The notes below the pieces were generated by a model. That model saw only the letters and a list, made by a program, of their open reading frames with translations. It ran no database searches and had not been told where the DNA came from. Made by a program: the position numbers and the translations under genes. Shown here in pieces: positions 23,136 through 31,484 of a DNA stretch of 64,000 nt. The stretch's first letter is position 1. Each line of letters begins with the position of its first letter. Source of the DNA: Nocardioides perillae (GTDB lineage Bacteria > Actinomycetota > Actinomycetes > Propionibacteriales > Nocardioidaceae); contig NZ_JACCAC010000001.1 in assembly GCF_013409425.1 (NCBI RefSeq), forward strand, positions 2,852,001 through 2,916,000, written 5' to 3'.

Positions 23136-25031
23136 TCAGCCCCGCAGCACCGGGCGCAGGGCGTCGAGCACCGCGGGGTCCTCGATCGTCGACGGCACGG
23201 CGGGGTCGCGGCCGTCGGCGACCTCGCGCATGGTGCGGCGAAGGATCTTGCCGGAGCGGGTCTTGGGCAGCGCGGGCACGACGTCGACGCGGCGCAGGGC
23301 GGCGACCGCGCCGATCTCGTCGCGGACCTTCGCGACGAGCTCGGCGGCCAGGGCGTCGGGGTCGGTGTCGACACCGGCCTTGAGCACGACGAAGCCGCGC
23401 GGCACCTGCCCCTTCAGCTCGTCGGACACGCCGACCACCGCGCACTCCGCCACGGCCGGGTGACGCCCGAGCACCGCCTCCATCGCCCCCGCCGAGAGCC
23501 GGTGGCCGGCGACGTTGACGACGTCGTCGGTGCGCCCCATGACGAAGAGGTAGCCGTCCTCGTCGACGTAGCCGCCGTCACCGGTGAGGTAGTGGCCCTC
23601 GAAGGCCGAGAGGTACGACGCGACGTAGCGCTCGTCGCCGTCGACCGGGCCGCCCCAGAGCGTCGGGAGCGTGCCCGGCGGCATCGGCAGGCGCAGGCAG
23701 ATGGCGCCCTCGGTGCCGGGCGGCACCTCCTGGCCCTGCTCGTCGAGGACGCGCACGTCGAAGCCCGGCACCGGCACCGACGGCGAGCCGGGCTTGAGCG
23801 GCATCGGCTCGAGCCCGCGGAGGTTGGCCGCGATCGGCCAGCCCGTCTCGGTCTGCCACCAGTTGTCGACCACCGGCACCCCGAGCCGCTCGGAGGCCCA
23901 GTGGAAGGTGTCGGGGTCGAGCCGCTCCCCCGCCAGGAAGAGCGTCTCGAGGCTCGACAGGTCGTGCTGGGCGAGCAGCGCGCCGTCGGGGTCCTCCTTC
24001 TTGATCGCCCGGATCGCGGTGGGGGCGGTGAAGAGCGCCTTGACCCGGTGGCGCGCGACGACGCGCCAGAAGGCCCCGGCGTCGGGGGTGCCGACGGGCT
24101 TGCCCTCGTAGAGGACCGTCGTGGCGCCGCAGATCAGCGGGGCGTAGACGATGTAGGAGTGGCCGACCACCCACCCCACGTCGGAGGCGGCCCAGAAGAC
24201 GTCGCCGGGTCCGCAGTCGAAGACGTGGGGCAGCGACCACGCCATCGCCACCGCGTGGCCGCCGTGGTCGCGCACGATCCCCTTGGGCCGCCCGGTCGTG
24301 CCCGAGGTGTAGAGCACGTAGAGCGGGTCGGTGGCCTCGACCACCACGCACTCGGCCGGGTCCGTGCGCCCGGCCGTCATCGCGACGGCCCAGTCGACGT
24401 CGCGGCCCTCGACCAGGGTCGCCTCGACCTGGGGCCGCTGCAGCACCACGACCGCCGGCACCTCGTGCGCGGCGAGCTCGAGCGCCCGGTCGACGATCGG
24501 CTTGTACTCCAGCACCCGCCCGGGCTCGAGCCCGCACGACGCGGTCACCAGGGCGGCCGGGCGCGCGTCGTCGACGCGGGCGGCGAGCTCGGCGGCCGCG
24601 AACCCGCCGAAGACCACCGAGTGGACGGCGCCGATGCGGGCGCAGGCCAGCATGGCGACGACGGCCTCGGGCACCATCGGCAGGTAGACCACGACCCGGT
24701 CGCCCCGCTGCACCCCGAGCGCCCGCAGCACCCCGGCGAAGGCCGCGACGTCCTCCAGCAGCCGGCCGTAGGTCAGCTCGCGCACCTCGCCGGTGTAGGC
24801 GGAGTCGTGGACGAGGGCCACCCGGTCGGCGTGGCCGGCGACGACGTGGCGGTCGAGCGCGTTGTAGCAGGTGTTGAGGGTGGCACCCGGGAACCAGCGG
24901 TGGAAGGGCGCCGCCGACGAGTCGAGCACCTGCCGGGGCTTGCGGGCCCAGGAGACGAGCGCGGCGGCCTCGCCCCAGAAGCCCTCGGGGTCGCGGATCG
25001 AGCGGTCGTGGGTCTCGCGGTAGCCGGTCAC
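23136..25031 (-). CDS. prpE: Propionyl-CoA synthetase-like AMP-forming acyl-CoA ligase
   Basis: ATP-dependent ligase joining a short acid, probably propionate, to CoA. About 631 aa. N-terminus YRETHDRSIRDPEGFWGEAA and NTCYNALDRHV are PrpE-like. AMP-binding signature YTSGTTGRPKGIVRDHGG, then WWQTETGWPIAAN, YLTGDGGYVDEDGY, and the C-terminal catalytic lysine in KTRSGKILRRTMR, a known acetylation site in this family. Acetyl-CoA synthetase is the main alternative. GTG 25031 lies 6 nt after CAGGAT. It diverges from the dimethylargininase gene. Confidence 0.85.
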   Translation of the reverse strand: MTGYRETHDRSIRDPEGFWGEAAALVSWARKPRQVLDSSAAPFHRWFPGATLNTCYNALDRHVVAGHADRVALVHDSAYTGEVRELTYGRLLEDVAAFAGVLRALGVQRGDRVVVYLPMVPEAVVAMLACARIGAVHSVVFGGFAAAELAARVDDARPAALVTASCGLEPGRVLEYKPIVDRALELAAHEVPAVVVLQRPQVEATLVEGRDVDWAVAMTAGRTDPAECVVVEATDPLYVLYTSGTTGRPKGIVRDHGGHAVAMAWSLPHVFDCGPGDVFWAASDVGWVVGHSYIVYAPLICGATTVLYEGKPVGTPDAGAFWRVVARHRVKALFTAPTAIRAIKKEDPDGALLAQHDLSSLETLFLAGERLDPDTFHWASERLGVPVVDNWWQTETGWPIAANLRGLEPMPLKPGSPSVPVPGFDVRVLDEQGQEVPPGTEGAICLRLPMPPGTLPTLWGGPVDGDERYVASYLSAFEGHYLTGDGGYVDEDGYLFVMGRTDDVVNVAGHRLSAGAMEAVLGRHPAVAECAVVGVSDELKGQVPRGFVVLKAGVDTDPDALAAELVAKVRDEIGAVAALRRVDVVPALPKTRSGKILRRTMREVADGRDPAVPSTIEDPAVLDALRPVLRG

Positions 25032-25037
25032 GGAGCC

Positions 25038-25043
25038 ATCCTG
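25038..25043 (-). promoter_or_regulatory. -10 box for prpE (leaderless)
   Basis: CAGGAT on the minus strand, 6 nt before GTG 25031. The divergent gene uses the same hexamer. Confidence 0.45.
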
Positions 25044-25100
25044 CCGCGCACCGCGTGGGGCACGCCACACCGCGCACCTGGGCCCGGGCCGCCGAAGGTG

Positions 25101-25106
25101 CAGGAT
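25101..25106 (+). promoter_or_regulatory. -10 box for dimethylargininase gene (leaderless)
   Basis: CAGGAT followed by 7 nt and ATG 25114. Confidence 0.45.
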
Positions 25107-25113
25107 GGGCCGC

Positions 25114-25893
25114 ATGCACGCACGCCGCGCCCTGGTCCGCCGCCCCGGCCCGAAGCTCGCCGACGGCCTGCTGACCCACCTCGAGCGCCAGCCGGTCGAC
25201 GTCGACCTGGCGACGCGCCAGTGGGAGGGCTACGTCGAGGCCCTCGCGGCCGAGGGCTGGGAGCCGGTCGAGGTCGCCCCGGCCGACGACTGCCCCGACG
25301 CCGTCTTCGTCGAGGACACCGTGGTGGTCTACGCCGACCTCGCCGTCGTCACCCACCCGGGCGCGCCCGAGCGGCGGCCCGAGACCGACGGCACCGAGCG
25401 CGCCCTCGGCGAGCTCGGCTACGCCGTGGCCCACCTCGACGCCCGCACCGGGGCCACGCTCGACGGCGGCGACGTGCTGAAGCACGACGGCACCGTCTGG
25501 GTCGGCGTCGGCGGTCGCACCAACGAGGCCGGGGTCGCCGCGCTGGCGGCCCTGCTCGAGCCCCGGGGCGCCCGGGTGCTGGGGGTGCCGACCACCAAGG
25601 TGCTGCACCTGAAGTCGGCGGTGACGGCCCTGCCCGACGGCACGGTCGTCGGCTACCCCCCGCTGGTCGACGACCCCGACGCGTGGGGCTCCTTCCTGCC
25701 GGTGCCGGAGGAGGGCGGTTCGCACGTCGTCGTCCTCGACGAGGAGACCGTGCTCATGGCCACGAGCGCGCCGCGCACGGCGGCGCTGCTGCGCCAGCGC
25801 GGGCTCCGCACGGTGTGCGTCGACATCTCGGAGTTCGAGAAGCTCGAGGGCTGCGTGACCTGCCTGTCGGTGCGGCTGCGCCACACCCCCTGA
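25114..25893 (+). CDS. ddaH: Dimethylargininase (N-omega,N-omega-dimethylarginine dimethylaminohydrolase)
   Basis: Guanidino-modifying enzyme family that hydrolyses methylated arginines to citrulline and methylamines. About 259 aa. Motifs: ALVRRPGPKLADGL, DAVFVEDTVVV, the GATLDGGDVL strand, VGVGGRTNEAG and the C-terminal catalytic cysteine region KLEGCVTCLSVR. An ATG at 25105 is in frame, but ATG 25114 fits the CAGGAT box 7 nt upstream. The physiological substrate in bacteria is uncertain, and arginine deiminase-like activity is an alternative. It stands alone, divergent from prpE. Confidence 0.87.
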   Translation: MHARRALVRRPGPKLADGLLTHLERQPVDVDLATRQWEGYVEALAAEGWEPVEVAPADDCPDAVFVEDTVVVYADLAVVTHPGAPERRPETDGTERALGELGYAVAHLDARTGATLDGGDVLKHDGTVWVGVGGRTNEAGVAALAALLEPRGARVLGVPTTKVLHLKSAVTALPDGTVVGYPPLVDDPDAWGSFLPVPEEGGSHVVVLDEETVLMATSAPRTAALLRQRGLRTVCVDISEFEKLEGCVTCLSVRLRHTP

Positions 25894-25998
25894 ACCGCCC
25901 GGCCGCACCGGGAAAACCCGTTGCGCGCCGGCCGGGGCACCCGCCACGATGACGGCTGCCCGGGCGCCAGTGCGCGCCCACGACGAGAGGAGCGTGAC

Positions 25999-26121
25999 GT
26001 GTCCACGACTGTCTCCGGCCTGCCCTCCACCGCAGCCAACCCTCTCGTCTCCAGGAGCACCCACCGCGATGACCCGCGAGCAGCACCCCGCCCCCGCCTG
26101 GGGGTCCGCGCCGGCCGCTGA
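25999..26121 (+). CDS. Possible 40-aa leader peptide upstream of RIO kinase
   Basis: GTG 25999 has GAGAGGAG ending 6 nt upstream, a better ribosome site than that of the next gene. The 40-residue product starts VSTTVSGLPSTAANPLVS and ends in RLGVRAGR. It stops at 26121, 50 nt inside the RIO kinase gene in another frame, so translation of the two could be linked. The composition is Ser/Thr then Arg-rich and resembles no family I know. It might equally be chance, with the ribosome site serving a longer RIO start. Confidence 0.4.
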   Translation: MSTTVSGLPSTAANPLVSRSTHRDDPRAAPRPRLGVRAGR

Positions 26122-26992
26122 GCCCGGCACCCCCGTCCCCACCGTCACCGAGCAGCAGCTCGACCCGAGGTTCGTCCTCGACTGGCAGACCTACGACGAC
26201 CCCGACGACGAGCGTCAGCGCTGGTCGACGTGGCACGACGTCGAACCGCTGAGCCGTGGCCCCGAGCCGCGACCCGACTGGGTCGTGGTCTCCCGCGGCG
26301 CACTCGACACCGAGCTCGGCATCCTCAAGACCGGCAAGGAGGCCGACGTCTTCCTGCTCGAGCGCGCGGACCCGCACGACCCCGCCGGCGGGGTCGTGAT
26401 GGCCGCCAAGCGCTACCGCAGCCCCGAGCACCGCACCTTCCACCGGGCCGCGACCTACACCGAGGGGCGCAGCATGCGCCGCTCCCGCGACCAGCGCGCG
26501 GTCAAGCGCGGCAGCACCTTCGGCCGCCAGCTCGCCGCCACCGAGTGGGCCGCCTCGGAGTGGGACCTGCTCAAGCGCTTCTGGTCGGCCGGTCTGCCCG
26601 TCCCCTACCCCGTGCAGGTCGACGGCACGGAGATCCTCATGGAGTGGGTGCACGTCGACGGTGCAGAGGGGCCGACGACCGCGCCGCGCCTCGCGCAGAC
26701 CCGGCCGGACCCGGCGCTGCTGGCCTCGCTCTTCGAGCAGCTGCGCGCCGCCATGCTCGGGATGGTCGAGCTCGGCGTCGTGCACGGCGACCTGTCGGCC
26801 TACAACCTGCTGGTGCAGGACGAGCGGCTCGTCGTGATCGACCTGCCGCAGGTGGTGGACCTCGTGGGCAACCTCCACGGCGTCGACTTCCTCGCGCGCG
26901 ACTGCGCCAACGTCTGCGGGTGGTTCCGCGCCCGCGGGCTCGAGGTCGACGACGGGGAGCTGCTCGGCGACCTGCTGGCCCACGCGTTCTAG
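26069..26992 (+). CDS. RIO-type atypical serine/threonine kinase
   Basis: About 307 aa. Nucleotide-binding region GILKTGKEADVFLLERADP with the lysine in VMAAKRYRS; catalytic loop GVVHGDLSAYNLLV (HGDLSxYN) and metal-binding VVIDLPQVVD, all diagnostic of RIO1-like kinases. Bacterial members are poorly understood; in archaea and eukaryotes the family acts in small-subunit maturation. ATG 26069 has AGGAG 11 nt upstream. GTG 25994 in the same frame would add 25 Pro-rich residues but has no usable ribosome site. The product is cytoplasmic. Confidence 0.88.
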   Translation: MTREQHPAPAWGSAPAAEPGTPVPTVTEQQLDPRFVLDWQTYDDPDDERQRWSTWHDVEPLSRGPEPRPDWVVVSRGALDTELGILKTGKEADVFLLERADPHDPAGGVVMAAKRYRSPEHRTFHRAATYTEGRSMRRSRDQRAVKRGSTFGRQLAATEWAASEWDLLKRFWSAGLPVPYPVQVDGTEILMEWVHVDGAEGPTTAPRLAQTRPDPALLASLFEQLRAAMLGMVELGVVHGDLSAYNLLVQDERLVVIDLPQVVDLVGNLHGVDFLARDCANVCGWFRARGLEVDDGELLGDLLAHAF

Positions 26993-27011
26993 GACCGTCG
27001 GCCCGCGCGGC

Positions 27012-27017
27012 TACGGT
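27012..27017 (+). promoter_or_regulatory. -10 box for LOG-like gene (leaderless)
   Basis: TACGGT followed by 6 nt and ATG 27024. Confidence 0.55.
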
Positions 27018-27023
27018 GCGGGC

Positions 27024-28145
27024 ATGAGGCACACCCGAGGGCGCGCGGTCGAGGTCGACTCCCTGGTCGACCTCGACCGCCGCCTGGCGCGCGGCGCCAG
27101 CACGATGGCCGGCTGGCACCTGCGCGGGCTCGACCTCGCCGACCACGGGCCGGCCCTGCGCCGCTGCTCGGTCGCCGGGGCGCTCTTCCTCGGCTGCCGG
27201 CTGCACCCCGACGACGAGGCCGACGTCCGCCGCCGCGGCGCCACCGTCTTCCCCGAGGTGCCCGGCGTGCCGGTCGACGTCTACCGCGGCACGCTCTACA
27301 CCCCCGAGGAGCTCTACGACACCGTCCTGGCCGGGCAGGGGGCCGGGCAGGGGGCCGGGCAGGGGTACGCCGTCTCGCTCGACGCACGCGCCTACGCCTG
27401 GTCGCAGCAGTCGCCCGACCGCGACGTCGCGCTGGCCCAGGCACTGCACGACCACGCTGTCGACACAGCGCTCGACGGCTGGGCCGCCGAGCGGCGACTG
27501 GTCGGCGTCATGGGCGGCCACGCCCTGCCGCGCGACTCCCCCGGCTACCGCGAGGCGGCGCTCCTCGGCCACGCACTCGGTCGTCACGCGCTCGTCGCCA
27601 CCGGTGGTGGTCCCGGGGCGATGGAGGCGGCGGCCCTCGGCGGCTTCCTCGCGGACGAGCCGGTCGCCGAGGTCGGGGCGGCCGTGGCGCGGCTCGCCCG
27701 GGTGCCGTCCTTCCGGCCGTCCGTCGACGCGTGGGTCACCGCGGCGCTGGAGGTGCGGCGCGCCCACCCCGCGGGTCGTGAGGGCCTGGGCATCCCCACC
27801 TGGCACTACGGTCACGAGCCGCCGCACGTCTTCGCCTCGAGCATCGCGAAGTACTTCGCCAACCCCACCCGCGAGGCGGTGCTGCTCGAGGTCTGCGACG
27901 CCGGCATCGTCTTCCTGCCCGGGGCCGCCGGCACCGTGCAGGAGGTCTTCCAGGACGCCTGCGAGAACTACTACGCCGACGAGTCGTCGGTCGCGCCCAT
28001 GGTGCTGCTGGGGCGGCGGCACTGGACGGTCGACCTGCCGGCCTGGCCGCTGCTCGAGCGGCTGGCGCGGGGGCGGGCGATGTCCGACCGCGTGCACCTC
28101 GTCGACACCGCCGAGGAGGCGATCGCGGCGCTCGGGCTGCGCTGA
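27024..28145 (+). CDS. LOG-like Rossmann-fold nucleotide-binding protein
   Basis: 373 aa. The C-terminal two-thirds has a LOG/lysine-decarboxylase-like fold: VGVMGGHALPRDSPGYREAA, ATGGGPGAMEAAALGGF (family GGGPGxMEA) and LPGAAGTVQEVFQ, a variant of PGGxGTxEE in which the second Gly is Ala. The N-terminal 130 residues are an extension with GLDLADHGPALRRC and the repeat GAGQGAGQGAGQG. A nucleotide phosphoribohydrolase (PpnN-like) is plausible, but the altered motif makes activity uncertain. Leaderless ATG. Converges with the VWA operon, leaving 24 bp between stops. Confidence 0.78.
   Translation: MRHTRGRAVEVDSLVDLDRRLARGASTMAGWHLRGLDLADHGPALRRCSVAGALFLGCRLHPDDEADVRRRGATVFPEVPGVPVDVYRGTLYTPEELYDTVLAGQGAGQGAGQGYAVSLDARAYAWSQQSPDRDVALAQALHDHAVDTALDGWAAERRLVGVMGGHALPRDSPGYREAALLGHALGRHALVATGGGPGAMEAAALGGFLADEPVAEVGAAVARLARVPSFRPSVDAWVTAALEVRRAHPAGREGLGIPTWHYGHEPPHVFASSIAKYFANPTREAVLLEVCDAGIVFLPGAAGTVQEVFQDACENYYADESSVAPMVLLGRRHWTVDLPAWPLLERLARGRAMSDRVHLVDTAEEAIAALGLR
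27331..27366. repeat. 12-bp tandem repeat in LOG-like gene
   Basis: About three copies of a gggccgggcagg-type unit, encoding GAGQGAGQGAGQG in the extension before the nucleotide-binding domain. Confidence 0.75.
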
Positions 28146-28169
28146 CCGCGCGGCCCGTGCCCGGTCGTC

Positions 28170-28862
28170 TCACCACTGGACGCCCTCGCCCGGGTCGGGG
28201 CGCTGCGCGTCGCGGACCTCCCGCTCGGTGCCGGCGGCCCGCGCGGCCAGGTCGGCGAGCCGCGCGGCGTCGCGGCGCTGCTGCGGTGTGGCCGCCGGCA
28301 GGGCGGCCGCCGCCTCCTCTGCGGCTCGGGAGGCCGCGAGCTTGGCGCGCACGCGCTCGTCGGCGCGCCGGGCCGTGCGGGACACCGCCGGAGCGGCGGC
28401 ACCGGGCTGGGTGCACCCGCCCGCGGCGAGCACGCCGCGCGCCCTCGTCCACTCCTCCCGGCCCGCCCCCTGCTGCCCGCCGCGCGCGGCGGCGTCGCCG
28501 CGCGCCTCCACGACGAGCGCGAGGTTGACCCGCACCCGGCACTGTGCCTCGGCCGGCGCCAGCGCGAGGGCGTCGGTCAGTGCCACCTCGGCGCCCGCCA
28601 GCTCGTCAGGGTCGGTCCGCCCGCGCGAGCCGCTCGCGGCCGCGCGCGCCGTGCCCTCCCCGAAGGCGGCGACCCACTGCTCGACCGGGGCCGCCACCCG
28701 GTTGCGCGCGAGGTGCGCGACGGCGTCGCGCACCTCCCCCGCCGCGTAGGCGTCGCGGCCGCGCTCGTCGTCCAGCGCGAGCATCAGCACCCGAGCGGCG
28801 ACGAGCAGCAGCAGGAGGCTGGGCACGGCTCCGAGGAGCAGCAGCCGTCGGCGCGCGCTCAC
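28170..28862 (-). CDS. Hypothetical membrane-anchored protein, last gene of MoxR-VWA operon
   Basis: 230 aa. One N-terminal transmembrane segment (LLLLGAVPSLLLLLVAARVLML, residues about 7-28), then a long Ala/Arg-rich helical region with a possible TPR-like stretch (AEVALTDALALAPAEAQCRVRVNLALVVEA read in parts) and a low-complexity C-terminus. GTG 28862 overlaps the preceding VWA gene as GTGA. Operon position suggests it works with the VWA proteins at the membrane, as TPR partners do in Bat-type operons. This role is inferred. Confidence 0.75.
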   Translation of the reverse strand: MSARRRLLLLGAVPSLLLLLVAARVLMLALDDERGRDAYAAGEVRDAVAHLARNRVAAPVEQWVAAFGEGTARAAASGSRGRTDPDELAGAEVALTDALALAPAEAQCRVRVNLALVVEARGDAAARGGQQGAGREEWTRARGVLAAGGCTQPGAAAPAVSRTARRADERVRAKLAASRAAEEAAAALPAATPQQRRDAARLADLAARAAGTEREVRDAQRPDPGEGVQW

Positions 28863-29887
28863 GGCCGGCCCGCCCGCCGGGTCTCGTGGAGGTCGCGGGC
28901 CCAGCGCCGCAGCTCGGCGAGCCCGAGCAGGGCCGCGAGCCCTGCCAGCGCCCACGCCGGGTCGGTCGGCGTCGGCACCGCCCGCGTCACGACCGCCTCG
29001 GGCTCCGGGAGCCGCAGCGCGAGGTCGCGCAGCGCGGCGGGGCCCGCCGAGGGTCCGCGTCCGACGTACGGCACCTCCAGCTGCGACGCCACCCGGCGCA
29101 GGGTGGCCGGATCGGCCCGCGAGAGCGCGGGCGCGCCGCTGCGGGGGTCGACGACCGGGGGCGCACCCGGCAGGTCGGCGCGCGGCATCGTCGCACCCGC
29201 CCGCGTGCCGTAGCCCAGCACGGCGCCGCCGTCGCTCAGGGCCCCGGCCGGGCGCCAGGACCGGGCCGCGGTGCCCGCGGGCCGCCCGGTGGTGTCCTCC
29301 CCGTCGCTGAGCAGCAGCACGAGGCTCCCCCGCTCGGGGTACTGGCGCGCGGCGCGACGCAGCAGGGCGGTCACCTCGGGCAACGGGCGGTCGACGGTCG
29401 ACCCGGTGCCGGCACGCGGGTCCTCCGGCGCGGTGCGCGCCACCGCGTCGAGGAAGGCCGCCCGGTCCGTGGTGGCGGGCACGACCTCCTCGACCTCCCG
29501 CCCCCACACCACGAGGCCGAACCGCGCCCCCTCGAGCCGCTCGGTCAGGACGGCCAGGTCGGCCCGCGCCGCCTCGAGCCGGGTGCGGCCACCGGGCCCG
29601 TCGGTCGCGGCCATGCTGGTGGTGCGGTCGAGGACGACGAGCAGCTGGCGGTCGGGCACCGTGCCCGCGGTCGCGACCGTCCGGCCCAGCAGCAGCGGGT
29701 GGGCGAGCAGCACCCCGACGACGACCACGAGCAGTGCCCGCACGGGCCACCCAGCGCGGTCGCGCCCGCGGCGCAGCACCGGCACGAGCACCGCGACCAG
29801 CCCCACCGCGACGCCGAGCGCCAGCACCCGCGGGTCGAGCAGCGGCTCCCACCGGACGCCGGCCACCGCCCCGCCGAGGCCACTCAC
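28859..29887 (-). CDS. VWA-domain membrane protein (second)
   Basis: 342 aa. Two N-terminal transmembrane helices (LALGVAVGLVAVLVPVL and ALLVVVVGVLLAHPLLL), a periplasm-facing von Willebrand A domain starting LLVVLDRTTSM, and a C-terminal helix near WALAGLAALLGLAEL. The metal-site motif is DRTTS rather than the standard DxSxS, with LLLSDGEDTTG later in the domain. GTG 29887 overlaps the upstream VWA gene as GTGA. Bat-like; probably part of a MoxR-dependent metal-insertion or complex-assembly system. Confidence 0.85.
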   Translation of the reverse strand: MSGLGGAVAGVRWEPLLDPRVLALGVAVGLVAVLVPVLRRGRDRAGWPVRALLVVVVGVLLAHPLLLGRTVATAGTVPDRQLLVVLDRTTSMAATDGPGGRTRLEAARADLAVLTERLEGARFGLVVWGREVEEVVPATTDRAAFLDAVARTAPEDPRAGTGSTVDRPLPEVTALLRRAARQYPERGSLVLLLSDGEDTTGRPAGTAARSWRPAGALSDGGAVLGYGTRAGATMPRADLPGAPPVVDPRSGAPALSRADPATLRRVASQLEVPYVGRGPSAGPAALRDLALRLPEPEAVVTRAVPTPTDPAWALAGLAALLGLAELRRWARDLHETRRAGRP

Positions 29888-30942
29888 CGCACGCCCCGTC
29901 TGCGCCGAGGACCGCTCGGCCACCCGTCTGCTGGACGGGGTCGGCCGGCCGTCGGCCGCACCGCGCACGCCAGCGCCAGCGCCAGCGCGCCCGCACCGAG
30001 CACGAGCGCCCCGGCGCCGGGCGCGTCGACGCGTCGGGGGCGGGGCGGTCGCTCGAGGCGCCGTGCCTCCTGCCGGGCGATCGCCGCGACGACCGCGTCG
30101 GCCGCGTCGGACGTCGAGCCCGCGTCGAGCAGGCTCAACGTGCCGCCGGTGCGCCGCGCCGCCCGCTCGAGCGCGGAGCGCCGCGGACCGGTCAGGGCGT
30201 CGGGTCCGACGGCGTGCACGACGACGTCGCGCGCCACGGCGTACGCCGCGGCCTCGGACAGGTCGTAGAGCGGCGGGCCGAGGGGATCGTTGTCGGTGGC
30301 CAGCACGACGGTGCGGCCCCGCCGCTGGTCGAGGGCGTCGAAGCGCTGCACGCAGGAGACCAGACCGTCGCCGACCTGCGAGAGCCGGCGGCCGTCGCCC
30401 TGGGTGGCGAAGTCGAGGGCCGGGTCGCCGTCGACCACCGCGTCGGCCACGGTGCGCAGCCGCGCCCGCACCGCCGCGTGGTCGTCGCTGAGCGGCATCA
30501 CGGTCAGCGGCGCGCCGTCGAAGAGCACGATCGCCACCCGGTCGTCGCGCTGCTCATCGACCACCGCCGAGACCGCGCGCAGCACGGCGGCCGCGCTCGA
30601 GTCCATCGAGCCCGAGCCGTCGAGGCAGACCACGACGTCGCGACTCGGCGGGTCGGCCGCCGCGGTCTGGGTCCGGGTCGGGCGGCTGAGCACCAGCGCG
30701 GCGCCGACCAGCAGCGTGAGCGCCGCGACGACGCGCACCCCGGTGAGCAGGAGGCGGCGTCGGCGCAGTCGCCGGAAGGGGGGCAGGGCTCGCACCCGGG
30801 CCGCAGCCACCGGACCGAGCAGCAGGCCGTCGCCGCGGTCGCGCACGCGTCGCGCCCCGAGCAGCAGGACGGACAGCGCGAGGAGGCCGACGACCGGCAG
30901 GGCGAGCGGCCAGCGGGGGTCGTCGAGCGCGGTCAGCGCCAC
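29884..30942 (-). CDS. VWA-domain membrane protein (first)
   Basis: 352 aa. N-terminal helices (PLALPVVGLLALSVLLLGA and LLLTGVRVVAALTLLVGAAL), then a VWA domain with an intact metal site DGSGSMDSS and VVLATDNDPLG, and a C-terminal helix GALVLGAGALALALACAV. GTG 30942 has GGAGG about 10 nt upstream and overlaps the previous gene by 10 nt. The MoxR, DUF58 and VWA trio points to an ATPase-driven assembly complex at the membrane; the client protein is not evident. Confidence 0.87.
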   Translation of the reverse strand: MALTALDDPRWPLALPVVGLLALSVLLLGARRVRDRGDGLLLGPVAAARVRALPPFRRLRRRRLLLTGVRVVAALTLLVGAALVLSRPTRTQTAAADPPSRDVVVCLDGSGSMDSSAAAVLRAVSAVVDEQRDDRVAIVLFDGAPLTVMPLSDDHAAVRARLRTVADAVVDGDPALDFATQGDGRRLSQVGDGLVSCVQRFDALDQRRGRTVVLATDNDPLGPPLYDLSEAAAYAVARDVVVHAVGPDALTGPRRSALERAARRTGGTLSLLDAGSTSDAADAVVAAIARQEARRLERPPRPRRVDAPGAGALVLGAGALALALACAVRPTAGRPRPADGWPSGPRRRRGVR

Positions 30943-31484
30943 GCCGCCACCGCCTCCCGGGCTGCGGCGAGCGCGCGGGCCCACCGCTCGTCGGCCGCCG
31001 TCCGGTCGGTCGCGGGGGCGCCGTCGGGGGCGAAGCCAGGCGGGTAGGTGAGCGCGACCGCGGCGACCGTCGCGGCGAGCGGGCGCGAGCGGCGCTGGTC
31101 GCGCTCGGTGGCCGCCTCGGTGGCGAGGGCCAGGTCGTCGAGCGCAAGGCTGCGGGCGGGCAGGTCGCCGAGGTCCTCGGCCAGGCCCCGCACCAGGGCG
31201 CTCAGGGCCAGGTGCGACTCCCGGTCGGTCGTGCGCCCGACGGACCGCTCGGCGTCGAGGGCGTCGAGCGCGCGGAGCACCCGACGGCGCAGCCGCGCCC
31301 GGCGCCATCGGCGTGCCGGGCCCGACCGGGCGGGAGCCCGGCGGTCGCGGGCGGGGCGGGTCCACCACCAGACCCCGAGGTGCCAGACGACGACGAGCGC
31401 GACGAGTGCGAGGCCCAGCAGAGCCCAGGGCGCGTCGTACCCGACGGGCGGGCTCAGCTCCCGCAGCGGGTCAGCGGCGGCCAC
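30933..31484 (-). CDS. Hypothetical membrane protein of MoxR-VWA operon (DUF4381-like position)
   Basis: About 183 aa. One transmembrane helix near the N-terminus (WALLGLALVALVVVWHLGVW), then a basic linker and a helical domain with ESHLALSALVRGLAEDLGDLP and the conserved-looking TYPPGFAPDGAP. It occupies the place of DUF4381-type genes between DUF58 and VWA genes in related operons; I cannot confirm the family. GTG 31484 is chosen because it overlaps the DUF58 stop by 14 nt and gives a sensible N-terminus; an upstream start at 31526 would read through DUF58. Confidence 0.75.
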   Translation of the reverse strand: MAAADPLRELSPPVGYDAPWALLGLALVALVVVWHLGVWWWTRPARDRRAPARSGPARRWRRARLRRRVLRALDALDAERSVGRTTDRESHLALSALVRGLAEDLGDLPARSLALDDLALATEAATERDQRRSRPLAATVAAVALTYPPGFAPDGAPATDRTAADERWARALAAAREAVAAWR

